A stretch of DNA of 64,000 nt from Bacteroidia bacterium (GTDB lineage Bacteria > Bacteroidota > Bacteroidia > UKL13-3): positions 49,646 through 113,645 of the forward strand of contig JAKLJI010000010.1 in NCBI GenBank assembly GCA_023151275.1, given 5' to 3'. A program made the translations under genes and the position numbers. Within the stretch, counting starts at the first letter, position 1; each line of letters starts with the position of its first letter. The notes beneath the pieces are model-generated. The model saw only the letters and a program-made list of their open reading frames with translations. It did not search any database and was not told the DNA's origin. Positions 1-8,793 of this stretch are shown here, piece by piece.

Positions 1-28
1 TAAGGTATTCATCAAATATAATTGCCGG

Positions 29-1624
29 ATGAACAGATTCAAGTTTTTTGCCATTTGGGCGATCGCCCTTTTTCCATTGGGTATTCTGGCCCAAAAAGTT
101 GCGCCAAAAAATTGGCATCACCTTGACCCTGCCAAAGACAAGGTTTGGGGTGTAGGTACAGATAGGGTTTATACTGAAATCAAGCCGGTTAAAGCAACCA
201 GGCCTGTAGTTGTGGCTGTAATCGACGGTGGAACCGATATTAATCATGAAGATTTACGTGAAATGCTTTGGATGAACAGAGCCGAAGTTGCAGAGAATAA
301 ACAGGACGATGACGGGAATGGTTTGGCGGATGATGTTTATGGCTGGAATTTTATTGGTGGGGCAAACGGAAGCGTTGAGTACGATAATCTTGAAATTACC
401 CGTATTTACAGAGATTACAAGGATGTTTTTGATGGCGATGGAAGCAAGAATGTGGGTAAAACCGCAGAAATGAAAAAGATGTACGATGAGGCGCAAACCC
501 AGCACATAAATCGCCTAAATCAATCGCGAAGAGCCAAAGCAGGTTATGATACCTTGTTGGCTACTGTTGAAATTGTTCGTCGCAAAGCTGGAGCTAAAGA
601 CCCTTCCTACGACGCATTAAAAGCAGTGGAGGTGACAACAAAATTGGAGAAAATGGCCAAGCGAATTGCTATGGTTATTGCAAAGCAAGGCGGTAAAGAA
701 AAATCGGAGTTGCAAAAACAGTTGGACATGGGAAAAGACCATTACAGTGCCTTGTTGGATTTTCAACTGAATGAAAAATTTGACCCACGTCCAATAGTGG
801 GAGATGATTATTCCAATGTGAATGAAAGACACTACGGAAATGGCGCGGTAAATGGTCCAAAAGCAGAACATGGAACCCATGTTTCCGGAATTATTGCAGC
901 CCAGCGAGACAATGAAAAAGGAATTCAGGGGATTTGTGCAGATGCCAGGATTATGACAATTCGCGCAGTACCTGATGGCGACGAGCGCGATAAGGATATT
1001 GCCAATGCTATTCGCTATGCGGTTGATAATGGCGCTAAAATCATCAATATGAGTTTTGGTAAATCATTGTCGCCAAACAAAAAACAAGTAGATGAAGCTG
1101 TAAAATATGCCTTATCTAAAGATGTTTTGTTGATTCATGCCGCAGGTAATGATCATAAAAACCTGGCAGTTGAAAAGAATTTTCCAACGGCCAAATTTGA
1201 AGGTGTTGATTATACTGCACCCAATTGGATTGAAGTTGGGGCTTCATCTTGGGAGAAAGGCAAAAAACTTACCGCTAATTTTTCCAACTACGGAAAAGAG
1301 CAAGTGGATGTGTTTGCACCTGGAGTTGATATCTACTCCACCATGCCAGGTAACGAGTATGCTCCAATGAGTGGAACCAGTATGGCTGCTCCGGTAGTTA
1401 GCGGTGTTGCTGCTTTAATTCGTTCGCAATATCCCCAGCTTACTGCGGTTCAGGTAAAAGCGATCATCGAACGCAGTGCAATTCCTTATAACAAAAAAGT
1501 AAGGATTCCGGGTACCAAAAAGAAGGTAAAATTGAAAGAGTTGTGCAAAACAGGTGCAGTTGTAAACGCCTATGAAGCATTAAAACTTGCAGGTCAGGTG
1601 GCCAGCGGAACTGTGACTCTATGA
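29..1624 (+). CDS. Secreted S8 (subtilisin-like) serine peptidase
   Basis: Predicted exported subtilase that cleaves proteins outside the cytoplasm. Seen: an N-terminal hydrophobic signal peptide ending near residue 22 (GILAQ), and the full catalytic set: Asp66 in AVIDGGTD, His281 in HGTHVSG, oxyanion Asn375 in HAAGN, and Ser452 in GTSMAAP. Between Asp and His lies a charged, apparently helical insertion (about residues 125-255) that makes this spacing much longer than in classical subtilisins. There is no C-terminal T9SS domain, so a periplasmic or other exported location is inferred. The stop overlaps the start of the next gene (ATGA), which suggests translational coupling. The substrate cannot be told from sequence. 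Confidence 0.93.
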   Translation: MNRFKFFAIWAIALFPLGILAQKVAPKNWHHLDPAKDKVWGVGTDRVYTEIKPVKATRPVVVAVIDGGTDINHEDLREMLWMNRAEVAENKQDDDGNGLADDVYGWNFIGGANGSVEYDNLEITRIYRDYKDVFDGDGSKNVGKTAEMKKMYDEAQTQHINRLNQSRRAKAGYDTLLATVEIVRRKAGAKDPSYDALKAVEVTTKLEKMAKRIAMVIAKQGGKEKSELQKQLDMGKDHYSALLDFQLNEKFDPRPIVGDDYSNVNERHYGNGAVNGPKAEHGTHVSGIIAAQRDNEKGIQGICADARIMTIRAVPDGDERDKDIANAIRYAVDNGAKIINMSFGKSLSPNKKQVDEAVKYALSKDVLLIHAAGNDHKNLAVEKNFPTAKFEGVDYTAPNWIEVGASSWEKGKKLTANFSNYGKEQVDVFAPGVDIYSTMPGNEYAPMSGTSMAAPVVSGVAALIRSQYPQLTAVQVKAIIERSAIPYNKKVRIPGTKKKVKLKELCKTGAVVNAYEALKLAGQVASGTVTL

Positions 1625-1812
1625 TTGATTGGTTAAAACAGGTACTGATAACCTTTGCAGGATTTGCAGTGGTTTATTTTTTGATTGGTTGGTTGGTTTT
1701 GAAGCAACCCATTGAATTGGTTGATTACAGGGAGGTACTACTTAAGAGCGCTGCCTTTGGGCTGATTTTTGGGAGTGCCCGTTATTTTAGAAACAAGCGA
1801 AAAGAATCTTGA
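1621..1812 (+). CDS. Small membrane protein, unknown function
   Basis: A 63-residue protein with two hydrophobic segments (about residues 5-27 and 40-53) and a basic C-terminus (FRNKRKES), so it is probably a small inner membrane protein. It overlaps the subtilase stop by 4 bp and its own stop overlaps the next start by 4 bp. That chain of ATGA overlaps is the main evidence that it is a real gene. I do not recognise a family. Its place in the operon suggests a role with the peptidase, but that is inference only. Confidence 0.6.
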   Translation: MIDWLKQVLITFAGFAVVYFLIGWLVLKQPIELVDYREVLLKSAAFGLIFGSARYFRNKRKES

Positions 1813-2327
1813 TGAAAAGACCAGGTTGGAATCAGTGGATATTTTTAGGCATTTACCTAATGCCTGTGCTGATTTCCGGCCTGGGCATACCTTTGATACG
1901 GAGCCTGCACAAACGCGAAGTCAAACGTGAAATTCTGCATGAACTTCCTCAATCTGCATTAACGCGTCTTGCATTTTCACGTTTTGCCAAAGCCTCGGAT
2001 TTGCCGGATTGGGAAGATGAACAAGAGTTCCTTTGGCAGAATCAGGAATACGATGTGGTATCCACGCTTGAAACTTCCGATAGCTTGATTTACTATGCTT
2101 GGTGTGATGAGAAGGATACTCAACTTGAAAAACTTATTGAACAGGCATCTTCCGATAAACCCAATCAGCAAAAAAGCTTGACTAAGGATTTATCCAAATG
2201 GATTGGCATTCCCATTCAGCTTGTTGAACTCAACCTGTATTGGGTTGATCAGCCGATTTGTTCAGCTATTTGTACTCCTCTTTCTGAATGTGATTTGCAA
2301 ATGGAATGTCCGCCCCCAAAGGGATAA
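1809..2327 (+). CDS. Membrane-anchored hypothetical protein
   Basis: A 172-residue protein with one N-terminal hydrophobic segment (about residues 10-30) followed by a soluble, acidic region. The C-terminal tail carries several cysteines (about residues 151-167) that could form disulfides outside the cytoplasm. It is the third member of the tightly overlapping peptidase unit. No domain is recognised. An uncharacterised accessory protein of the subtilase is a reasonable guess, not shown by sequence. Confidence 0.6.
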   Translation: MMKRPGWNQWIFLGIYLMPVLISGLGIPLIRSLHKREVKREILHELPQSALTRLAFSRFAKASDLPDWEDEQEFLWQNQEYDVVSTLETSDSLIYYAWCDEKDTQLEKLIEQASSDKPNQQKSLTKDLSKWIGIPIQLVELNLYWVDQPICSAICTPLSECDLQMECPPPKG

Positions 2328-2427
2328 TCAAAAGTGGTTCAGTGGTTGATTGAACCGCAAAATATTATTCAATCATCAGTTCCGGAGTATTTACAACTCC
2401 AATTCATTTATTTTATTAAAATCAAGC

Positions 2428-4839
2428 ATGATAAATCCGTACCGGTATTTTCTATACCTGTTGGTTTTGTGCAGCATTCAGGCAAATGGACAAATCTTTC
2501 GCATAAGGGATGAAGCGAGCGGAAAGTTGCTAGAAGGTGTAATAATAACTTGTACTGAATCTGTTCAGGTTGCTCAAACCAACTCCCGTGGTGAAGCGGA
2601 TATTTCTTCACTAAAAGGCTGCTCCAGACTCAATGTGCGCCATATTTCTTATGCTGCCTTAGACCTCGACTTTGCGCAGTTGTCAACCTTGAATTTTGAG
2701 GTTAGTCTTCAACCAATCAATATCCGTTTAAACGATGTGGTATTTGTTGCAGGCAGAGTTGCGCGCGAAAAGAGCAAAGAAATTTGGCCGGTAGCCCGAT
2801 TAAATCCTTCCGATCAAGTTTTCTATCAACCCCAAACCATGGCCGATTTTTTGGGTGCAAGTGCTCAGGTCTTTATTCAAAAAAGTCAGCAAGCCGGTGG
2901 AAGCCCCATGATTCGTGGTTTTGCTACCAATCGGTTATTGTACACCATTGATGGTGTGCGCATGAATACTGCAATTTTCAGAGCGGGAAATATTCAGAAT
3001 GTGATATCGCTGGATGCCTATTCCATGCAGGAAACCGAGATTCTTTTTGGTTCAGGTTCAGTCATGTATGGCTCCGATGCCATTGGTGGAGTGATGCAAT
3101 TTAAAACCTTAAGTCCTGCCTATAGCCTTAACGGTAAAATGCTGGTTTCGGGTTCAGCAGCAAGTCGCTTTTCTTCGGCCAATATGGAGCAAACCGCCCA
3201 TGCAGATATTAATTTGGGATGGAAAAAGTTTGCATTGCTTAGCAGCATTACACTGAGCAATTTTGGTGATTTACGAATGGGTAGCCATGGTCCCGATGAT
3301 TACCTGCGTAAGGTTTACCAACAAAGGCAAGATACTTTTGATGCCGTGGTTGTAAATGATGATCCCCGCTTGCAGCGACCAACCGGATACAATCAAATCA
3401 ACCTGATGCAAAAAGCTGCTCTCAATCTGGAAAAATTGGAGGTAGTTTACGGGTTTCATTATTCGAATACAGGTGATTATCCTCGTTACGACAGGTTGGC
3501 CAGGTACAACTCCGCCGGCATTCCTCGCTCCGGAGATTGGTATTATGGGCCCCAATTTTGGATGATGCATCAGCTAGGTATCAACATAAAGCAAGCTAAC
3601 CTTGCTTGGGATAAGCTACAGCTGAATGCGGCTTATCAGCGGTTTGAAGAAAGCAGGTTCGATCGCGATTTCAACAAGAATACACTCAGAAAACGCTTGG
3701 AAGAGGTGGATGCCTTTTCACTCAATGCAGATGCAATCAAATTGCTTGCGGCAGGATGGAAGCTTACCTATGGCTTGGAAGCTGTGATTAACCGAGTAAG
3801 TTCTTCAGGTACCGATTCAGATATCCGAACCGGAACCAGTCAAAAAGGCCCATCCCGGTACCCAAATGCCGATTGGTACAGTCAGGCTGTGTATGCCTCG
3901 GTAAGTAAAAGCATTCGTCGGAATTTGCATGTTGAAGCAGGTTTGCGCTACAGCAATTTCCAAATGGATTGTCGCTACGACACCACTTTTTATCCATTTC
4001 CCTATACCCGTTCAAGCCAACAAAACGGAGCCTTTAATGGAAACTTGGGTCTAGCTTGGAATTTACCTGCCAATTGGAAGTTTAGCCTTATTGGCTCAAG
4101 CGGTTTTCGGGCTCCCAATGTGGATGATGCCGGTAAGGTTTTTGATCCGGCACCGGGAACGGTAACAGTTCCCAATCCCGCCATAAAACCGGAATATGCC
4201 TGGAATGCAGATATTGGCATTGGTAAAAGAATGGGCAATACTGCACGTTTTGAATTCCATGCCTATGCTACACGTTTAAACGATGCATTGGTTAGGCGCG
4301 ATTTTCTCTTCAACGGATCAGATAGTTTGATGTACGATGGAAACAAAATGAAAGTAGTAGCCATTCAGAACCAAGGTTATGTTACCGTTTTGGGACTCAG
4401 TGTTGAAGGCGAATGGAATTTTTACAAGGCGTTCACCATTTCCGGAAATTGGAATTTTCAGGAGGGAAAGGAAATCAACGACGATGGCTCTTATACGCCT
4501 TCCAGGCATGCAGCTCCCTGGTTTGGGACAGCTCGCTTATCGTACAAGAAAAATAAATTCCGTACAGAGCTTAACCTAATTGCTCAGGGAAGCAAAACAC
4601 ATAATCAGCTGGCACCTGAAGAGCAGGGTAAAAAAGAAATTTATGCCCTCGATGCCAACGGAAACACCTGGAATCCCGGTTGGTACACGCTCAATTTCAG
4701 AGCTTCCTATTCATTTTGGAAAGACCTTACGTTGAATTTGGGAGTGGAAAACCTGACCGACCAGCGCTACCGGGCCTACAGCACAGGTATTGCCGGTGCA
4801 GGGCGCAACCTGGTTCTTTCTGCTCGAATCCGTTGGTGA
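2428..4839 (+). CDS. TonB-dependent outer membrane receptor, hemin/hemoglobin type
   Basis: Outer membrane transporter powered by TonB. I chose the ATG at 2428 because it begins a good signal peptide ending in QANGQ; the frame is open further upstream but that stretch is not signal-like. Seen in order: a carboxypeptidase-regulatory-like domain (about residues 28-110), a plug domain containing GGSPMIRGF, NRLLYTIDGVRMN and YGSDAIGGVMQF, then a large beta barrel ending with GVENLTDQRY and a terminal aromatic-containing strand (SARIRW). The plug wording resembles hemoglobin/transferrin receptor family proteins; a siderophore or metal-chelate substrate remains possible. Length 803 aa fits the family. 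A strong terminator follows. Confidence 0.9.
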   Translation: MINPYRYFLYLLVLCSIQANGQIFRIRDEASGKLLEGVIITCTESVQVAQTNSRGEADISSLKGCSRLNVRHISYAALDLDFAQLSTLNFEVSLQPINIRLNDVVFVAGRVAREKSKEIWPVARLNPSDQVFYQPQTMADFLGASAQVFIQKSQQAGGSPMIRGFATNRLLYTIDGVRMNTAIFRAGNIQNVISLDAYSMQETEILFGSGSVMYGSDAIGGVMQFKTLSPAYSLNGKMLVSGSAASRFSSANMEQTAHADINLGWKKFALLSSITLSNFGDLRMGSHGPDDYLRKVYQQRQDTFDAVVVNDDPRLQRPTGYNQINLMQKAALNLEKLEVVYGFHYSNTGDYPRYDRLARYNSAGIPRSGDWYYGPQFWMMHQLGINIKQANLAWDKLQLNAAYQRFEESRFDRDFNKNTLRKRLEEVDAFSLNADAIKLLAAGWKLTYGLEAVINRVSSSGTDSDIRTGTSQKGPSRYPNADWYSQAVYASVSKSIRRNLHVEAGLRYSNFQMDCRYDTTFYPFPYTRSSQQNGAFNGNLGLAWNLPANWKFSLIGSSGFRAPNVDDAGKVFDPAPGTVTVPNPAIKPEYAWNADIGIGKRMGNTARFEFHAYATRLNDALVRRDFLFNGSDSLMYDGNKMKVVAIQNQGYVTVLGLSVEGEWNFYKAFTISGNWNFQEGKEINDDGSYTPSRHAAPWFGTARLSYKKNKFRTELNLIAQGSKTHNQLAPEEQGKKEIYALDANGNTWNPGWYTLNFRASYSFWKDLTLNLGVENLTDQRYRAYSTGIAGAGRNLVLSARIRW

Positions 4840-4890
4840 AGTTTCGGGGAAAAAAGATTTGGGTTCAATAAAAGTAACCTAGTTGGTAAA

Positions 4891-4928
4891 ACAGTTGGGG
4901 CTCCTGCAAGGAGCCCCAACTGTTTTTT
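4891..4928 (+). terminator. Rho-independent terminator after the TonB receptor
   Basis: A perfect 14-bp stem (4891-4904 with 4910-4923), loop TGCAA, then a run of T. It ends the receptor transcript. Confidence 0.9.
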
Positions 4929-5197
4929 ACCAGTAAATGCACCTGCAATTTTCTGAGCATGAAGACCTAACCTGAATGCCAATACGCTTGGAGCAGAAAT
5001 TACCTTCACTCTTTAGTACTAAAGCCCATTGCTGGCTTTCTTTAATCAGTCCCACCTATTAACTATAGGTATCTTGCAAAAACCCATCAGTTTGAACCTG
5101 TTTTTTAGTGAATAAGGGTTAACTTGCGCCAGCATTGGAAAAACCAATGCAGAACTTTCCAGCCCAAACAATTGTTAAACCTGTATAATACGTTGCC
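4929..5197. other. Intergenic region before aconitase; no gene seen
   Basis: About 270 bp with no convincing reading frame on either strand. It presumably holds the aconitase promoter, but I see no clear TTTG/TAnnTTTG pair. Confidence 0.5.
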
Positions 5198-7465
5198 ATG
5201 GTTTTTGATTTAGACATGATTAAAGCGGTTTACGCCAGAATGGATGAGCGTATCGCTGCTGCCCGTAAAGTGGTAAATCGTCCACTTACACTATCCGAAA
5301 AAATTCTGTACACCCACCTCACTGAGGGGAATGCAAGCAAAGCCTTCGAGCGTGGAAAATCCTATGTGGATTTTGCTCCCGACCGCGTAGCTATGCAAGA
5401 CGCAACCGCTCAAATGGCATTGTTGCAGTTTATGCAGGCCGGCAGACCCAAAGTTGCGGTTCCTTCAACCGTACATTGTGATCACCTGATTACTGCCAAA
5501 GTAGGTGCCGAGCAAGATTTGGCCGTTGCCAATAACGAAAGCCGTGAAGTGTACGATTTCCTGGCTTCTGTTTCAAACAAATACGGTATTGGATTCTGGA
5601 AGCCGGGTGCTGGTATCATTCACCAGGTTGTTCTTGAAAATTATGCTTTCCCGGGTGGAATGATGATTGGAACCGACTCACACACTGTGAATGCAGGTGG
5701 TTTAGGTATGGTGGCCATTGGCGTTGGCGGTGCAGATGCTTGCGACGTTATGGCCGGACTCCCCTGGGAGCTGAAATTCCCTAAACTGATTGGTGTTAAG
5801 TTAACCGGAAAATTGAACGGTTGGACAGCTCCAAAAGACGTAATTTTAAAAGTTGCCGGTATCCTAACTGTTAAAGGTGGTACTGGTGCTATTGTTGAAT
5901 ATTTTGGCGAAGGCGCTACCAGCATGAGCTGTACCGGTAAAGGTACCATTTGTAATATGGGTGCTGAAATTGGTGCAACTACATCAACCTTTGGATACGA
6001 TGAAAGCATGGAGCGTTATCTCCGCGCAACCGGTCGTTCCGAAGTAGCTGATATGGCCAATGGCATCAAACATCACCTTACTGCCGATGCTGAAGTTTAT
6101 GCAAATCCTGAACAGTATTTTGATCAGGTTATCGAAATCAACCTTTCAGAATTAACCCCGCACTTGAATGGTCCGTTTACTCCGGATTTGGCTACTCCTG
6201 TTAGCGAGATGAAAGATGCTGCTGAGAAAAATGGCTGGCCTTTGAAAGTAGAATGGGGATTGATTGGTTCCTGCACAAACTCTTCGTATGAAGACCTTTC
6301 TCGCGCTGCATCCATTGCCCGTCAGGCGCTCGAAAAAGGACTAAAAACCAAGGCACAATTCGGTATTAACCCGGGTTCAGAACAGGTGCGTTATACAGCA
6401 GACAGAGACGGGTTGCTGAAAACATTTACTGACCTGAACGCTTCAATATTTACCAATGCCTGCGGTCCATGTATTGGTATGTGGGATCGTATGGGTGCTG
6501 AAAAACAAGAGAAAAATACCATCGTACATTCGTTTAACCGCAACTTTGCAAAACGCGCCGATGGTAATCCAAATACCTTCGCATTCGTAGCTTCTCCTGA
6601 AATGGTGGCAGCTATAGCAATTGCAGGTGATTTGTCGTTTAACCCGGTTACGGATACCTTAATCAACGACAAGGGCGAGGCTGTAAAATTAGACCCACCA
6701 AGTGGCGATGAGCTTCCAACCAAAGGATTTGCAGTAGAAGATGCTGGATTTATTGCACCGGCTGCCGATGGCTCCAGCCTGACTGTTGCCGTTTCTCCAA
6801 CTTCAGACCGTTTGCAATTGCTCGATCCATTTGCAGCTTGGGAAGGTACCGACCTCAAAGGCCTTAAACTCCTTATCAAAGCAAAAGGAAAATGTACTAC
6901 CGACCACATTTCAATGGCGGGTCCATGGTTGAAATACCGCGGTCACTTGGATAATATTTCAAACAACATGCTAATTGGTGCGGTGAACTTCTTCAACGAA
7001 AAAACCGACTCCGTAAAAAATCAGTTAACCGGCGAGTATGAAGCTGTTCCTAAAGTGCAGCGTCAATACAAAGCTCAGGGAATTGGTTCATTGGTTGTAG
7101 GCGACGAAAACTACGGTGAAGGTTCATCTCGTGAGCATGCTGCCATGGAGCCTCGTCATTTGGGTGTTCGTGCCGTATTGGTAAAATCCTTTGCACGTAT
7201 TCACGAAACCAACCTGAAAAAACAAGGTATGTTAGCATTAACCTTTGCCGACAAAGAAGATTACAACAAAATTCAAGAGGACGATAGCATTGATATCAAT
7301 GGATTAACAAGCTTTGCACCTGGCAAGCCGCTTGAATTGGTATTGACCCACAAAGATGGAAGCAGCGAGACCATCCTTGCCAACCATACTTACAACGAAC
7401 AGCAAATCGAATGGTTCAAAGCCGGAGGAGCTTTGAATATTATCCGCAAACAAGTAGGAGCTTAA
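5198..7465 (+). CDS. Aconitate hydratase (mitochondrial-type, 755 aa)
   Basis: TCA cycle enzyme that isomerises citrate to isocitrate with a [4Fe-4S] cluster. Seen: the aconitase alpha domain with the cluster-ligand motifs GSCTNSS and [18 protein letters not shown] near the N-terminal third, and a C-terminal swivel domain with [11 protein letters not shown]. Length matches the mitochondrial-like aconitases of Bacteroidota rather than the longer AcnA/IRP1 type. The start at 5198 gives MVFDLDMIK, typical of these enzymes. It appears monocistronic, bounded by terminators on both sides. Confidence 0.97.
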   Translation: MVFDLDMIKAVYARMDERIAAARKVVNRPLTLSEKILYTHLTEGNASKAFERGKSYVDFAPDRVAMQDATAQMALLQFMQAGRPKVAVPSTVHCDHLITAKVGAEQDLAVANNESREVYDFLASVSNKYGIGFWKPGAGIIHQVVLENYAFPGGMMIGTDSHTVNAGGLGMVAIGVGGADACDVMAGLPWELKFPKLIGVKLTGKLNGWTAPKDVILKVAGILTVKGGTGAIVEYFGEGATSMSCTGKGTICNMGAEIGATTSTFGYDESMERYLRATGRSEVADMANGIKHHLTADAEVYANPEQYFDQVIEINLSELTPHLNGPFTPDLATPVSEMKDAAEKNGWPLKVEWGLIGSCTNSSYEDLSRAASIARQALEKGLKTKAQFGINPGSEQVRYTADRDGLLKTFTDLNASIFTNACGPCIGMWDRMGAEKQEKNTIVHSFNRNFAKRADGNPNTFAFVASPEMVAAIAIAGDLSFNPVTDTLINDKGEAVKLDPPSGDELPTKGFAVEDAGFIAPAADGSSLTVAVSPTSDRLQLLDPFAAWEGTDLKGLKLLIKAKGKCTTDHISMAGPWLKYRGHLDNISNNMLIGAVNFFNEKTDSVKNQLTGEYEAVPKVQRQYKAQGIGSLVVGDENYGEGSSREHAAMEPRHLGVRAVLVKSFARIHETNLKKQGMLALTFADKEDYNKIQEDDSIDINGLTSFAPGKPLELVLTHKDGSSETILANHTYNEQQIEWFKAGGALNIIRKQVGA

Positions 7466-7490
7466 TTGTTCCTTGTTCAAATAAAAAAAG

Positions 7491-7520
7491 AGGCTGTCCG
7501 GAAGTGGGCAGCCTTTTTTT
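7491..7520 (+). terminator. Rho-independent terminator after aconitase
   Basis: A 9-bp stem AGGCTGTCC/GGGCAGCCT with one G-T pair, a 6-nt loop and seven T residues. Confidence 0.85.
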
Positions 7521-7684
7521 ATGCCTGAATTCAGGAGGCTAGTTTACCTCAGATTTTAGGGAATCCTCAAATAAGCTTTAAAATAGTGGTTCTGCGAAAC
7601 CTGGTGGGTTAAAGCCAAAAGATTTGTTTTCGGCTTATTGGAAATTTCGAAGGCTGGCAGTGGAGGAGTTCAAAAAGACCATTT

Positions 7685-7852
7685 TTACTGACCGACCTTC
7701 TTAGCAGTTGATTTTTTAGTTCGAGTTGGTCTTTTTTTACCTTGATTTTTTCGCAACTTGATAAACTCGCTAAGCTCAAGTAACTCCTTTTCTGTCCAGG
7801 GTTTGTCAAGAACAGTGAAGTCGATATTTTTAGGTTCTCTGATTAGTCCCAT
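7685..7852 (-). CDS. Small basic protein (55 aa), downstream partner of the decayed gene
   Basis: ATG at 7852, stop at 7685. The protein starts MGLIREPKNIDF and ends in a Lys/Arg-rich tail (about residues 34-53). The N-terminal half is mixed, with a probable short helix (EKELLELSEFIKLRK). It begins 5 nt after the stop of the upstream reading frame 7858-8382, so the two probably formed a bicistronic unit. No family is recognised with certainty. The basic tail suggests nucleic acid contact, which is inference. It may be a surviving orphan now that its partner is broken. Confidence 0.5.
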   Translation of the reverse strand: MGLIREPKNIDFTVLDKPWTEKELLELSEFIKLRKNQGKKRPTRTKKSTAKKVGQ

Positions 7853-7857
7853 AATTC

Positions 7858-8382
7858 TTATTTGTTAAAATAATGCATAATTAATCTGTTGGCAGCAGGA
7901 GTTTCGATTATCATTTTTGTCCCCCGAAAATGGGTTGCAAATAAGGTCTCCTGATAGTGTTTAATTAAAGCAGTCTTAGCGTCAAAGGCCACGTAACCTT
8001 CTTAGCCTTTTGTAAAGGCAAGCTTGCAAGCAAATGCAACTAAGTTGCCAGGAACTCCAGCATAAATTTTGGACTTACCCTTATTGAACTTTGCGCTTTC
8101 GATTAGATTCATGTACAGGTGATCATTTCTATCGCTTAAACTAATTAGGCCTTGGATATTTTTTTCATTGTTTTTGATAACAAGCTTGAAAACTTCTCTA
8201 TCTTAAAGTTTTAGTTGCTCCTGCCAATTAAATTGCCACTCGGTTTTCTTGATTTGTCGTGTGTCATTGCTGCTAAGCTGAATAACATCAGTATCAAAGA
8301 TGTCGCCTGAAACTACATTTTCAATGGAGTTTGTCAACTTATCAATCTCAATTTCTACTAATGGTTTAGCCTCTTTTTTCAC
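7858..8382 (-). pseudogene. Broken 174-codon gene with two in-frame TAA codons
   Basis: On the minus strand one uninterrupted frame runs from a GTG at 8382 to a TAA at 7858, except for TAA codons at 8203-8205 (codon 60) and 8002-8004 (codon 127). The translation on both sides is protein-like: it starts VKKEAKPLVEIEIDKL and later reads FNKGKSKIYAGVPGNLVAF and GYVAFDAKTALIKHYQETL. Both stops are one substitution from sense codons (for example TAT/TAC before EGYVAF). No frameshift is needed. The C-terminal part has an acetyltransferase-like (GNAT) feel and resembles an uncharacterised Bacteroidota family I recall; I cannot confirm a function. Probably a recently inactivated gene paired with the 55-aa gene downstream. 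Confidence 0.7.
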
Positions 8383-8770
8383 TAGTTAAATATACAGAAT
8401 TTTATTTGGTATAACGATAAGTGAAAGCTGGAAATTTTTGATTTCGTGTTTCCTGGAGTAACAATCTGTACCCATTTAATAATCTTTGAAAATCTGACTA
8501 TAATACCTCATTTTTTATTAGCAGCTCCGAATATCATTTACTTATTTAGCCAGAGTGTCAACCACCCTTTCAGGTAAATCCCTGGACTTTTGTGGCAATA
8601 GTCTGGTAATAAATTAAATCCCTCAAAGCTTACTGTTGCCAACAGATTTGCCTTGAATTGAAATCGTGATTATGTGACTTCAATCCTTCAACCCTATTAG
8701 AAATAGGAGCTTTTTTCCACCACCCAATTACCTCCACCCTCCAATCAAGCAAGCTCATCCTCTTTTTCCC
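8383..8770. other. AT-rich intergenic region
   Basis: About 390 bp without a supported gene. A short hairpin (CCTATT-AGA-AATAGG, 8693-8707, followed by AGC and six T) could be a weak terminator. Nothing else recognised. Confidence 0.4.
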
Positions 8771-8778
8771 TATTTTTG
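8771..8778 (+). promoter_or_regulatory. Possible -7 element TATTTTTG of the glucan hydrolase gene
   Basis: Exact match to the Bacteroidota -7 consensus TAnnTTTG, 15 nt before the ATG. No clear -33 TTTG at 19-21 nt spacing, so the call is tentative. Confidence 0.35.
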
Positions 8779-8793
8779 CTTAATTTCCGCTTT

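Noticed and set aside
5641..6909. Long antisense frames within aconitase
   Set aside because: Shadows of a highly expressed gene's codon use; no independent signals.
7609..7809. 66-aa reading frame on the minus strand
   Set aside because: It overlaps the better 55-aa frame 7685-7852 in another phase and looks unlike a protein.
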